From contig CM046294.1 of NCBI GenBank assembly GCA_025267735.1, positions 35,309,222 to 35,373,221 on the forward strand: a stretch of 64,000 bases of DNA, written 5' to 3'. Made by a program: the position numbers and the translations under genes. This DNA is from Mactra quadrangularis (lineage: Eukaryota; Mollusca; Bivalvia; Venerida; Mactridae). Below are positions 12,501 to 21,677 of the stretch, one piece after another (position 1 is the first letter of the stretch; every line of letters begins with the position of its first letter). The notes under the pieces are model-generated. The model did not search any database. It was not told the DNA's origin and worked only from the letters and a program-made list of their open reading frames with translations.

Positions 12501-13145
12501 TGTTTATGATTTTGGTAGATGATTTTCAAACATATCATCTTATCAAGTTGAAGGAACTCCTACAGCTAATAATGTGCCCCTGGACGAATTCAAGAAAATG
12601 TCAGTGGACGACAAACTAGTGTCAATATTTACTCAATTTAATAATAGTGACAAATGTATTTCCTCCATTGAAACTAAACTAGATGATTGTTAACAAATTC
12701 GTCAAAACGTTAATCAAATGTTTAAACGCTTGAATGAATACGATTCAAGGCTACTACTACACAAGTACAAGCAGGAGGCAAAACCTTATAATATTCAATG
12801 GTCTTCCATAGAAACGTGGTGAAACCTGCTCCTACAAGATCATGCAATTCATTTCTCGTGAACACTCAATGGCTACTGACCAAGCTCATAGACTTGGTTG
12901 CTTTAAGAAGGATACTAATAGAGGCATCATAGTTGCCTTTATAGACTTTCTTGACACTCAGCTTATTTTATATGAACTCTGAATCCAGTGACTCAGGTGA
13001 GACAACAACAAAAACTGTAATAATGAACCAACCTATTAGCACCTTTATATACAACAGTAGTATTGAATTCACCAGGAGGTGGGGTACCTGTGCCTGAAGT
13101 CTCATCTTCCTCAAAATTTGTACGTTTATATTTCTGACCTGACAT
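3248..13145 (-). CDS. Endothelin-converting-enzyme-like M13 metallopeptidase, N-terminal four coding exons (partial gene)
   Basis: Exons 13145-13033, 6497-6298, 4125-3922 and 3528-3248 join to 798 nt (266 codons) with consistent phases 2, 1 and 1, and the last ends in phase 0. The product is a type II membrane protein: a tail of about 40 residues, a hydrophobic anchor at about residues 44-67, a charged and Pro-rich stalk, then the M13 N-terminal domain with [42 protein letters not shown] and LGGW motifs. GHSRW and the spacing around it resemble ECE-1/ECE-2 more than neprilysin. Family members are zinc endopeptidases that cleave peptides at the cell surface or in secretory compartments. The HExxH and ExxxD catalytic exons are not in the window and must lie left of base 1, since the family is about 750 residues long. 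Invertebrates often carry several M13 paralogues, so the exact orthologue is unresolved. Confidence 0.9.
3529..3921 (-). other. Intron between ECE-like exons 3 and 4
   Basis: A 393-bp intron with GTAAGT donor and TTTTCAG acceptor. Nothing else is seen in it. Confidence 0.85.
3922..4125 (-). CDS. ECE-like exon 3 (start of M13 N-terminal domain)
   Basis: It starts after a TTATTTCAG acceptor and ends at ATAG/GTAAGT. It carries the conserved first Cys pair (C-x4-C), [20 protein letters not shown], then [15 protein letters not shown]. These are signature positions of the M13 N-terminal domain, with the Cys residues expected to form the conserved disulfides of ECE and neprilysin. The final split codon completes as Glu on joining the next exon. 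Confidence 0.93.
4126..5040. other. Intron 2 of ECE-like gene, left part
   Basis: Non-coding. At about 4588-4685 a segment starting AGGGCTGTTACGATACGCC with several CAATATATTG-type palindromic words looks like one end of an old DNA element; a matching second end is not found. Confidence 0.4.
5041..5793. repeat. 24-bp tandem array in ECE-like intron 2
   Basis: The unit is close to ACAGCAAACAATGACCTGAA plus TTTT. About 25 well-conserved copies occupy 5160-5740, with diverged copies on both sides (CACCAAATGATGACCTACATG at the right). Because 24 is a multiple of three, the minus strand stays open for 227 codons as an octapeptide repeat (FAVKFRSL). I see this as a by-product of the period, not a gene. 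Confidence 0.95.
5838..6275. mobile_element. hAT-like non-autonomous inverted-repeat element
   Basis: The left end is CAGGGTTCACACAGAATTTT; the right end, on the minus strand, is CAGGGTTCGTACAGACCTTG followed by AAAAGTGCTTGAATTT. CAGGGTTCGTACAGACCTTG termini are typical of hAT-family elements in animals. Internal sequence repeats AAGCATTTTCAAG-like words and has no transposase. A clean 8-bp target duplication is not visible; only TGATC is shared by the two flanks. It sits in ECE-like intron 2. Confidence 0.6.
6298..6497 (-). CDS. ECE-like exon 2 (transmembrane anchor and stalk)
   Basis: This 200-nt exon starts after a TTACAG acceptor and ends at AAAAG/GTCAGT. It encodes AKRTWLEA followed by a strongly hydrophobic stretch (ILLGVAGVALVTIIVLAALL), then a Lys/Pro-rich stalk. 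Basic residues precede the hydrophobic stretch, as in type II signal anchors. It enters in phase 2 and leaves in phase 1. An inverted-repeat element ends only 22 bp past its donor. Confidence 0.9.
7012..8640. repeat. 23-26 bp minisatellite interrupted by a SINE
   Basis: The core unit is ACAAGTGTAAACACCAGTAG plus GGG; left copies carry CACAGTAGGGG and are 25-26 bp. Well over 50 copies, mixing sub-types (AGAAAGGG, AGTAGAAAAAAG, GTGATCACCACAGTAGAG). It is split by the SINE at 8292-8580, with two or three more units to about 8640. The array lies in ECE-like intron 1. Overlapping minus-strand reading frames rich in CPLLVFTLVP are repeat artefacts. Confidence 0.93.
8292..8580 (-). mobile_element. 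tRNA-derived SINE, family 1, copy A
   Basis: On the minus strand it reads GGTAGCACGCAAGTCTACTG, then a pol III B-box GGTTCGATTCC (8536-8546), a body and an A-rich tail. It matches the copy at 25844-26146 along its length but lacks the A-box end, so it is 5'-truncated. The flanks 8277-8291 and 8581-8595 match at 14 of 15 positions, but that sequence is also the surrounding minisatellite unit. Confidence 0.8.
8990..9835. repeat. ~146-bp tandem repeat, about 6 copies
   Basis: Successive copies share GTCAGTGACCTTGACCTTGA, AGCAATCCCAAGCTGC, CTTGATATAAGCTACC, ACACCAAGTTTGGTGT and CGGAAACTGAATTTC. Spacing is close to 146 bp. A left-flank segment from about 8845 (GAAGCGCCGCAATGCGACGA) looks like the start of the dispersed element that carries the array. 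It is in ECE-like intron 1. Confidence 0.88.
9836..10696. other. Intronic sequence with a short pogo-like remnant
   Basis: Non-coding. At about 10588-10672, CAGTAAAACCCCTCTAAACC and a partly complementary GAATAGAGGTTTTAC near the other end resemble pogo/Tigger-type terminal repeats. No transposase is visible. The rest of the interval shows nothing. Confidence 0.4.
10697..12293. repeat. 55-bp tandem array (about 29 copies) in ECE-like intron 1
   Basis: The unit runs GTGTTTGATGGTAGACCATT, AAGTGTATGTGATGTTTACC, TGGTAGTACAAGTTT. Copies differ at a few positions (A/G in GTGATGT/GTGGTGT, TATATG/TGTATG). In the sense direction of the gene each unit contains CTACCAGGTAAACATC, a word resembling a 5' splice site. 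Confidence 0.96.
12530..12982 (+). pseudogene. LINE ORF1-like remnant
   Basis: The plus strand reads SSYQVEGTPTANNVPLDEFK, then KKMSVDDKLVSIFTQF, a Ser/Glu-rich helix, a TAA stop at 12691-12693, NVNQMFKRLNEYDSR, and after a frame change IFNGLP, AHRLGCFKKDTNRGIIVAFI and DTQLILYEL-stop. The order coiled coil, FxGLP, RxxHRxG, RxIIVxF is that of ORF1 proteins of L1-like and related LINEs (RNA-binding). At least one stop and one frameshift mean it is dead. It lies about 50 bp from ECE-like exon 1, in the opposite orientation. Confidence 0.6.
13033..13145 (-). CDS. ECE-like exon 1 (first coding exon, cytoplasmic tail)
   Basis: It encodes MSGQKYKRTNFEEDETSGTG and continues to residue 37, hydrophilic and acidic as expected for a cytoplasmic tail; MS..YKR..(E/D)ED resembles the start of vertebrate ECE-1 isoforms. 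The ATG follows directly after a TTTTATTTCAG acceptor, so at least one more 5' exon exists upstream; whether it is untranslated or gives an alternative N-terminus cannot be told. The donor is AG/GTTGGT. The exon ends in phase 2, matching the membrane exon 6.5 kb away. Confidence 0.8.
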
Positions 13146-14335
13146 CTGAAATAAAAACAAACATTGATTCTACATTGTTGTTGTGGTAACAATTATAGTA
13201 TATTAATCAATATATAGACATGTTGAATAATGGTGCATCACAAAAATATAACAAATATACAATCCTGGATCTAAAGAATAGAAACCTTTGTCAAATTTAT
13301 AAACATGTTCCAGAACCATATCTGTCCCCTAGTGGATAAATCTCACCTGAAATCGTCATAATTACAAGTCTCAATGTTTCCTGCAAAGAGTATGTGAAAA
13401 GTGGTTATAATACCAGCTACACAGTGAAGTATAGTTATTATATAATATATAAGACTAAGTACACTGTTATTACTGGTCACATAACAATTTACATACTATT
13501 TGTTAGAGTTCAGAATTAAATTAATTTTGACAGTAATTGATGCACAGTAATAATGGCCCTATTTCCACAATACTCCAGCATAGTGAACCATTGACCCTGT
13601 TTCCACTAAAAGCTTATTTTGACTGCATTTTACATTAACTGACTCTATTTTACAAACTGATGTACATTTTGTGTATTTACTAATTTACTATTTTCAAAAC
13701 TTTTTTTATTTTACAAATAACACACAAAAACACCAAGCTATGAGACAAAAGAAGCCCTAACATGTTTAACCTTTAAATAAAATGTCAGTCAGTCAGAGTA
13801 TTATTATCCTGAAATATAATCAAAGTGCCAATAGCGCTGTCAGACATAGGGTTTTGGTAGAGTATATGGCTGTATACAACTCATGGAAGCGATACAAGGG
13901 ACCTTCACATTACATAAACTAGATAAGATGTACACATGCCTCTTATCGTCTGCTTGTTAACGCATAATGCGGACTATATTAATATCAGTGGTAATTATCC
14001 CTTTATTTGCGCGCGCACAACCGAATGTAATTGTCCGCAACAAATTTTGATGTGGATTTGCCACAGTCCACTACTAAACATGGGGAAACCCCATGTAAAA
14101 ACTGTACATAAACTTCTATATATTATCTAGATTAAGCTCAAATAGATTATTCTTGTCAAATGACTAGCAGCTTTTTTCAATTGTAGGATTTTATTCCAAG
14201 GAAAAATAAAATTAGCTCAGTCAGTAAAATCCAATAAAGACAATAAATCCTTTGAATATATTTTAAATATCTTACTGTATCAATAAACATAACAAATATA
14301 TCTGATTAACTGTATATAAGTAACATAGGCAGATC
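13146..14335. other. Upstream of ECE-like exon 1, no gene seen
   Basis: AT-rich and non-coding. The acceptor at 13146-13147 shows the region just above exon 1 is intron. I find no convincing donor that would identify the 5' exon. Confidence 0.4.
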
Positions 14336-14480
14336 TAGGATTTCTAATTAAAGGGGGCGGAAAATTCTAATATGGGGGGGAGGGCGGAAAATGAACAAGC
14401 AGATCAAAGGGGCCCCCAATGGGTCCTGGGCAAAGCCCTGATCAGGGATCCAAGGGGAGGTAGCCCAAAAAGGTCCTCAG
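14336..14480. mobile_element. G-rich element remnant
   Basis: GGCAGATCTAGGATTT followed by AAAGGGGGCGG, then a GGGGGGGAGGGCGG run and GGGGCCCCCAATGGGTCC resemble, in order, the G-rich element at 2405-2697 read on its minus strand. Old and degenerate; no ends defined. Confidence 0.3.
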
Positions 14481-14870
14481 TTTTGGTTATTTCTAAAGGA
14501 TTCAGGCAGGCACATTTTCAGAACCTCAACCTTCCTATTTCAGGGTATACAATAAAAAGCATCTAGATACATTTTGTGTATATCATATATTTTTCAAACA
14601 CTGACCGATTAGGAAATTAAAAACATCTTTAATCAACATTTATATACTGAAAGGATAAAGAAACGCAGGGTAACATTTGTTCTGATCTTTTTAAAACGCG
14701 TTCTCCAAATAAAGTGAAACTTTGTGGATTGAGTAATTAGGTCATATTACACCTTGCCACGTATCGAAAATTTAGTCACAGTACAGTGCGCAGCTCTGGT
14801 AAAATAAAGGAAGAAAAAAACTAGAATCTCGTGCACCGTGTTGTTCTGGTCTCATTCTAAAAATAAACAA

Positions 14871-15125
14871 AACAAGTAAATCTGTGAGCTAATGCTCACT
14901 AGTGATACCCCCGCCAAAATCTAAAAATATGCGACAAACAGGAAGTAGATGAGCAAGGAGCATGAAAACGCTTAACACCACATGGGACTATGGGATGAAG
15001 CAATATGCAAAGTATTAGGCTGCTGCATGATGTAGTTGCTGAGAAAACTGCGACGGAAATTTTGTAACGGACGGACGGACAAGGGTAAAACAGTATACCC
15101 CCCTCTTCTTCGAAGCGGGGGTATA
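14871..15125. mobile_element. Dispersed ~255-bp element with terminal hairpins, copy 1
   Basis: It matches 44761-45043 almost base for base. Left end: a small hairpin GTGAGCTAATGCTCAC followed by ATACCCCCGC. Right end: a hairpin with TATACCCCCC and GCGGGGGTATA arms around TTCGAA. ATACCCCCGC and GCGGGGGTAT form a short inverted repeat. A GGACGGACGGAC run sits near the right end. No protein is encoded; overlapping minus-strand frames are shadows. Confidence 0.75.
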
Positions 15126-16949
15126 AAAAAAAAGGCAGGTGTGATTGACAAGTATCAGTAAACTTAAACAAAGATTTTTTGTGCGATCGCCGATAGCGAT
15201 TCTCTTCATTACCTGCAATTATTTGTTTAACATGTAGTCAACAATTAAAAAACTGGGTCCCAATTGTTTTAAAAATTTATTCTAAATAACAATTACATCA
15301 AATTAGACTCCATGATCACACAATAAAGCATATGCTATCAAACATCAATTAAGTGTGAAAACTTGCCGTCATGTGTTCGTTATCAAACAAAGGATTCATA
15401 TTAATTTCAATTGCTACAACCATTTAAAATATATACTCCTCAGATAGGCATGACAATTTGTTACGTAATTGTCAAAGACTACTTCTTATAATTAATATTA
15501 TGTATACCGAAACACGCATGGCATTTAGTAACTGAACTTCCGATTAATCAACTTATTGAAATTGATGACTGTCAATAATTTGTCTGTGTTACTTTCTCGC
15601 CGAATAATCGACTATTAAGCTCGGAGATTGCTACTATGCATGTCTATTTACAACTTCCACGACGTATTTACAGCTAAGTAGGAAAGAAAAAAAAACATTT
15701 TTTTTGTTGTCCCGTTTTTTCGACGTTTTGGTCATTACGTTAACTAAAAAAATCGGCAATCGGCGAAAAATAGGGTCAGTCGGGAAACCCGAAACAAACT
15801 ATTTCCCTCACTTTTGAGCAAACATCAACAATTTTGATATAAATGTTCAATGACAGCCCCCATGATTATCTGAGAAAATTGCCTAGTGCAGCTATCGCCA
15901 AGATGTTCCTCATGCATTGACATTATGTTAACCCAATTTCCAGAAAAATCTGCATGCTCAAGCATGCACTAAATGAGGAAATATGTTCAAACCCATTATA
16001 AACATTCTTAAACATAATTTTTTTCCAAGATTATATTATGTACATTAAACATTTTAAATCAGTCAACTTAAGACTTCAGCATTTCTAATATAAACCTGAT
16101 GGTTTTCATTTACAGATCATACTCAGTCGAAGTTTCATTTGCAAACTTTCATACCCTTATTATGGTTTATTATCCAAATAGACATCTTACAGTCATAAAT
16201 TATTCATATGTAACACCATCCTAAATGGCAGGGTTCAGGTTAAAATCTGACAGTCTCGGTGTTAAAGAGTCAGCTAAGTAAAAGATTCAAACAAGCAACA
16301 CCAAGCTTTGAAAGTCATACATATAAAGTACATACAGTATAGACTGTGTAAAGACACATTTTAATGCCATTCAGACAAGATGTTACTTAACAAGTCTCAG
16401 ACAAATCAATAATATTAAACAAAAATAAAATTTACATTGCATGCAATTAAGCCATTTTATAGTTTTATACAAATGTTACTTGTAATGTTATCCATGTTTG
16501 GTACATGAAGTTGCATCCAGACACAAGCTAAATTTATAATATAAGAAATCTACCTCCAAGAGGACGCACAAAATATCTCAAGTCTTAGTTAATGTCCTCT
16601 TTATATATTTCCAATAATGTGTCTCCAGTATTCACAACACCGTTCCAATGTTATAATATATTGACAAATAACATTGCAAGAAAACAGCTTAATCAAGAAA
16701 AAACACAAAGTGATCAGATGTTGACAATAAAAGAAATGAGAGATTCACATCTAGAGCTTCAATCTTATAACAATACACTAGTTATATAGAATACATCAAC
16801 ACTATAGTTCTAAGATGTAACAACACATTATACAAGATAGTAAACAATCTTCTCTATCATAGGCTGCTTCAGTCTGCAAATAACAATATGGATCAATAAT
16901 TGTGTGTGTGTCACTACACTCAAGTCTTAATTTCAACAAAATTTAAACC
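15126..16949. other. Non-coding stretch
   Basis: AT-rich with scattered CG-containing words near 15480-15830. No gene, array or clear element. Confidence 0.4.
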
Positions 16950-17623
16950 TTCATAGAGACTGGAGTTTATAATGAAAATTCATGATTATAACTCTAGATA
17001 TAAAACTTTTGAGCCCTGGGACTGGGCAAATTTTGACCCCAAGTTTGCATAATTTGAAAAATCTTTGTAAAGGACCATAAGGTGATGCTACAATACTAAG
17101 TATGAAAGCTTAAGGCCATACAGTTTAAGAGAGGATTTTTTAACATTTCCTTGGATAGAATCTTGTTTAGCAGACTCCGCTATTGCGCATGCTTGGACGT
17201 TGCGTTGTTTACAAATTTTGGACACTATTTTGTTTTTACCGATGCAATTTTTTATTCATTATTTAAATGAATTATTTAAATTTTTAATAACTTTTTAAAA
17301 ATGCTTTTTTGTTATCCATTTTAAATATCGGCGGGGTGTGGGGGCGGCAGCCCCCATAATAACAGAAAATTAGCATTTATCTTCGCGCGTCTGCTCATAG
17401 AAACAGAACGCTGCGCATGTATATTTATATTTACTTCCGGGATCCGCTAAACTAGATGTGTCCCCATTTCCTTATATAATTATATGTAAAACTTGTAAGC
17501 CCTGGGGTGGGGACAATTTTGACCTCAGCAGTGGCTAGAGTAGAGGAACCATAACTGTAGACTCAGGGTCTAGACTCTAGACCACAATAGCTCACCTTGA
17601 GCACTTTGTGCCCAGGTGAGCTA
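16950..17623. mobile_element. Dispersed repeat ending in a palindrome, split by an inverted-repeat insert
   Basis: The outer sequence has two related blocks (GAGCCCTGGGACTGGG..TTTTGACCCC at about 17012 and AAGCCCTGGGGTGGGG..TTTTGACCTC at about 17497). It ends in a near-perfect palindrome at 17588-17623 (TAGCTCACC..GGTGAGCTA). Between about 17163 and 17455 an insert with partly complementary ends (GTTTAGCAGACTCCG and, reversed, GTTTAGCGGATCCCGG) carries CG-rich words. Boundaries are approximate. Confidence 0.4.
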
Positions 17624-17892
17624 AACACTAATTTCAATTCATTATTTGTACTTATTTCATTAATACATGGAATACTTCATACGGCAACTCTCACAAAGTG
17701 GTATTTAAAATTTGATGTTTGATTGTATATCCCAAGACCCATCATTTTTGTCATCAACCCATTGTTTTTAACAAGTGGTTCCTGCTGGACTCATTGAAAT
17801 TATTTTAAAAAATATCCCATATTACTATTCTTAATTCCCATCTTCAATAAGCATAAGCCTATTTTCTGACACAATTAGAGAAATGTTCAACA

Positions 17893-17938
17893 ACTTGGTT
17901 CTAAACTGAACTGCAGCTAGACTATCAGTGAGATGTTG
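17893..17938. repeat. Single isolated unit of the 41-bp minisatellite
   Basis: TTGGTTCTAAACTGAACTGC through CAGTGAGATGTTG is one full unit of the array that resumes at 19502. It is separated from the array by the element at 17939-19501. Confidence 0.85.
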
Positions 17939-19501
17939 CCCTTACGAAAAGCAGTTTCTGACAACACACTTGCACTAAACTGGTAATAAGCTAACATTAC
18001 AATGATTGACTACAAAAAGCTTTGTCTGACAACACACTGTGTTCAAAAGTTTTTCACACTGGTATGAAAGAAAATAATCTGGTTACACACTGACAGATAG
18101 TATCAGCCTATTACCAGATCTGACATTAAACTGTTGGTCAATTGATTATAAACAGGCAAGATTGTGTCTAAAAGGCATGTATGACTACACACTGACAATA
18201 ATCTGACAATAGTCTGATATTAACATGTGATGAAAAGCAGATTTGACATTAGACTGACAATATAAAACTTTTATATAAAGCAACTGCTCAGCAACATAAT
18301 TGGAATTTTAACATTACAAGGTGGTCTGACAATAGACTGACAATAATTCTAAAAAAAAAAATAACAAATATTAATACTGATAATGCACTGGCAGGTAAAA
18401 ACTTGACAGAAATGACCATAAACAAGAGCCATGATTGATATAAAACAGCAGGGTCTATAATTACACCTTTAAAGATACTATTAATAGGCCCATGTTATAC
18501 ACTTTCTGAATCAGGGGGAAATACTGTGTATTTACTTAATAGACACAATCTGATATGTTTTGTTATTATCATTCACATACAGAAATTAAACATGAGGTCA
18601 ACAACAAAATCTGTTTTTCCCACTCAACAACATTTGGAAAAGATTTTACCGATAGTTGAAATTTCAGTTGGCATCTAAAATCATCATACACTAATATAAG
18701 ATGCAAAGATAATATAGGTAATATCTATTTACTCTATTTATAAGCTGTATACATGTATAAACAAGGTTAAGTGTACATATTTTAGGATATTTTTTTTCCG
18801 GATAAACATGTTCTTAAATTTGTAATAATTAAACACTATTCTAATGATAAGCAGTCTGTGGTTAACTTGTTCAAAAAATAAATGTAAGAAATGATAAGTT
18901 ACAAGTTAGCTGTGTTATTTTGTCAAATACTTCTTATACAAAAAGATGCTTCTATGCCAGTGTGACATCAGTGTACTGCCAGTGTTATGTCAGTTAGAAA
19001 CCAATGTATATACCTCTAAGTATGTCAGTGTGTTGTCAGTCAGTATAAAATTTATTGCCAGTCAAATATCAGATCTGAGGTTTGACTGGTTATACAATAG
19101 CAATAGACTAAAAAGGCCAAATTCACTGCTATTGTCAGTGAGATATCATTGTGTTGTCAGTGGTTTTTTATTGTCAGTTAAATCTCAGTGTGGTATCAGT
19201 TCAAAGTCAGCTAAAACTTGTTTGGGGACATCAGAATTTTAAGAAAATAACAATTTTAATCTTACACTTAGCAAATGTATGCTTTATATGACTGAAAATA
19301 AAATGGCTTGTGCTGGTCATAGACTGACTACATGTCTGACAATAACCTGATAACCAACTGTCAATAGACAGGGTCAGTGTATTGCCAGGTCAGGTCACAG
19401 ACTGATACATGTAATTGGCTGGCAAGGAACTAAAATTTGTCTGGCAAGAATATGGCAATAAACTGATAACACACTGACAATGTTGCCATTTTTCGTAAAG
19501 G
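17939..19501. mobile_element. 1.56-kb inverted-repeat element inserted in the 41-bp array
   Basis: Left end CCCTTACGAAAA (17939-17950); the right end, reversed, is CCTTTACGAAAA (19490-19501), 11 of 12 matching. TTG flanks both sides (17936-17938 and 19502-19504), consistent with a 3-bp target duplication. The inside is dense in CTGACA (mostly left part and right tip) and TGTCAG (18957-19200) words. No transposase is visible, so it is non-autonomous; superfamily unassigned. Confidence 0.55.
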
Positions 19502-21677
19502 TTGTTTCTAAACTGAACTGCAGCTAGACTATCAGTGAGATGTTGGTTCTAAACTGAACTGCAGCTAGATTATCAGTAAGATGTTGGTTCTAAACTGAAC
19601 TGCAGCTAGATTATCAGTGAGATGTTGGTTCTAAACTGAACTGCAGCTAGATTATCAGTGAGATGTTGGTTCTAAACTGAACTGCAGCTAGATTATCAGT
19701 AAGATGTTGGTTCTAAACTGAACTGCAGCTAGATTATCAGTGAGATGTTGGTTCTAAACTGAACAACAGCTAGATTATCAGTGAGATGTTGGTTCTAAAC
19801 TGAACAACAGCTAGACTATCAGTGAGATGTTAGTTCTAAATTGAGCTGCAGCTAGATTATCAGTGAGATGTTGGTTCTAAACTGAACAACAGCTAGATTA
19901 TCAGTGAGATGTTGGTTCTTAACTGAACTGCAGCTAGATTATCAGTGAGATGTTGGTTCTAAACTGAACAACAGCTAGACTATCAGTGAGATGTTGGTTC
20001 TAAACTGAACTGCAGCTAGATTATCAGTGAGATGTTGGTTCTAAACTGAGCTGCAGCTAGATTATCATTGAGATGTTGGTTCTAAACTGAACTGCAGCTA
20101 GACTATCAGTGAGATGTTGGTTCTAAACTGAACTGCAGCTAGACTATCAGTGAGATGTTGGTTCTAAACTGAACTGCAGCTAGACTATCAGTGAGATGTT
20201 GGTTCTAAACTGAACTGCAGCTAGATTATCAGCGAGATGTTGGTTCTAAACTGAACTGCAGCTAGATTATCAGTGAGATGTTGGTTCTAAACTGAACAAC
20301 AGCTAGACTATCAGTGAGATGTTGGTTCTAAACTGAGCTGCAGCTAGATTATCAGTGAGATGTTGGTTCTAAACTGAACAACAGCTAGACTATCAGTGAG
20401 ATGTTGGTTCTAAACTGAACTGCAGCTAGATTATCAGTGAGATGTTGGTTCTAAATTGAGCTGCAGCTAGACTATCAGTAAGATGTTGGTTCTACACGGA
20501 GCTGCAGCTAGATTATCAGTAAGATGTTGGTTCTAAACTGAACAACAGCTAGACTATCAGTGAGATGTTGGTTCTAAACTGAACTGCAGCTAGATTATCA
20601 GTAAGATGTTGGTTCTACACAGAGCTGCAGCTAGATTATCAGTGAGATGTTGGTTCTAAACTGAACTGCAGCTAGACTATCAGTAAGTTGTTGGTTCTAA
20701 ACTGAGCTGCAGCTAGACTATCAGTAAGATGTTGGTTCTAAACTGAGCTGCAGCTAGACTATCAGTAAGATGTTGGTTCTAAATTGAGCTGCAGCTAGAT
20801 TATCAGTGAGATGTTGGTTCTACACGGAGCTGCAGCTAGATTATCAGTAAGATGTTGGTTTTAAACTGAGCTGCAGCTAGACTATCAGTAAGATGTTGGT
20901 TCTAAACTGAACTGCAGCTAGATTATCAGTGAGATGTTGGTTCTAAAATGAACTGCAGCTAGATTATCAGTGAGATGTTGGTTCTAAACTGAACAACAGC
21001 TAGACTATCAGTGAGATGTTGGTTCTAAACTGAGCTGCAGCTAGATTATCAGTGAGATGTTGATTCTAAACTGAACTGCAGCTAGATTATCAGTGAAATG
21101 TTGGTTCTAAAATGAACTGCAGCTAGATTATCAGTAAGATGTTGGTTCTAAACTGAACTGCAGCTAGATTATCATTGAGATGTTGGTTCTAAACTGAACT
21201 GCAGCTAGATTATCAGTGAGATGTTGGTTCTAAACTGAACTGAAGCTAGACTATCAGTGAGATGTTGGTTCTAAACTGAACTGCAGCTAGACTATCAGCG
21301 AGATGTTGGTTCTAAACTGAACTGCAGCTAGACTATCAGTGAGATGTTGGTTCTAAACTGAACTGCAGCTAGACTATCAGTGAGATGTTGGTTCTAAACT
21401 GAACTGCAGCTAGACTATCAGTGAGATGTTGGTTCTAAACTGAACTGCAGCTAGATTATCAGTGAGATGTTGGTTCTAAACTGAACTGCAGCTAGATTAT
21501 CAGTGAGTTGTTGGTTCTAAACTGAACTGCAGCTAGATTATCAGTGAGATGTTGGTTCTAAACTGAACTGCAGCTAGATTATCAGTGAGATGTTGGTTCT
21601 AAACTGAGCTGCAGCTAGATTATCAGTAAGATGTTGGTTCTAAACTGAACTGCAGCTAGACTATCAGTGAGATGTTG
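19502..21677. repeat. 41-bp tandem array (about 53 copies)
   Basis: Unit: ATGTTGGTTCTAAACTGAAC, TGCAGCTAGATTATCAGTGA, G. Variants are interspersed: AACAACAGC for AACTGCAGC, GAGCTGCAGC, TACACGGAGC, and T/C in GATTATC/GACTATC. Most units hold a CTGCAG site. Confidence 0.97.
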
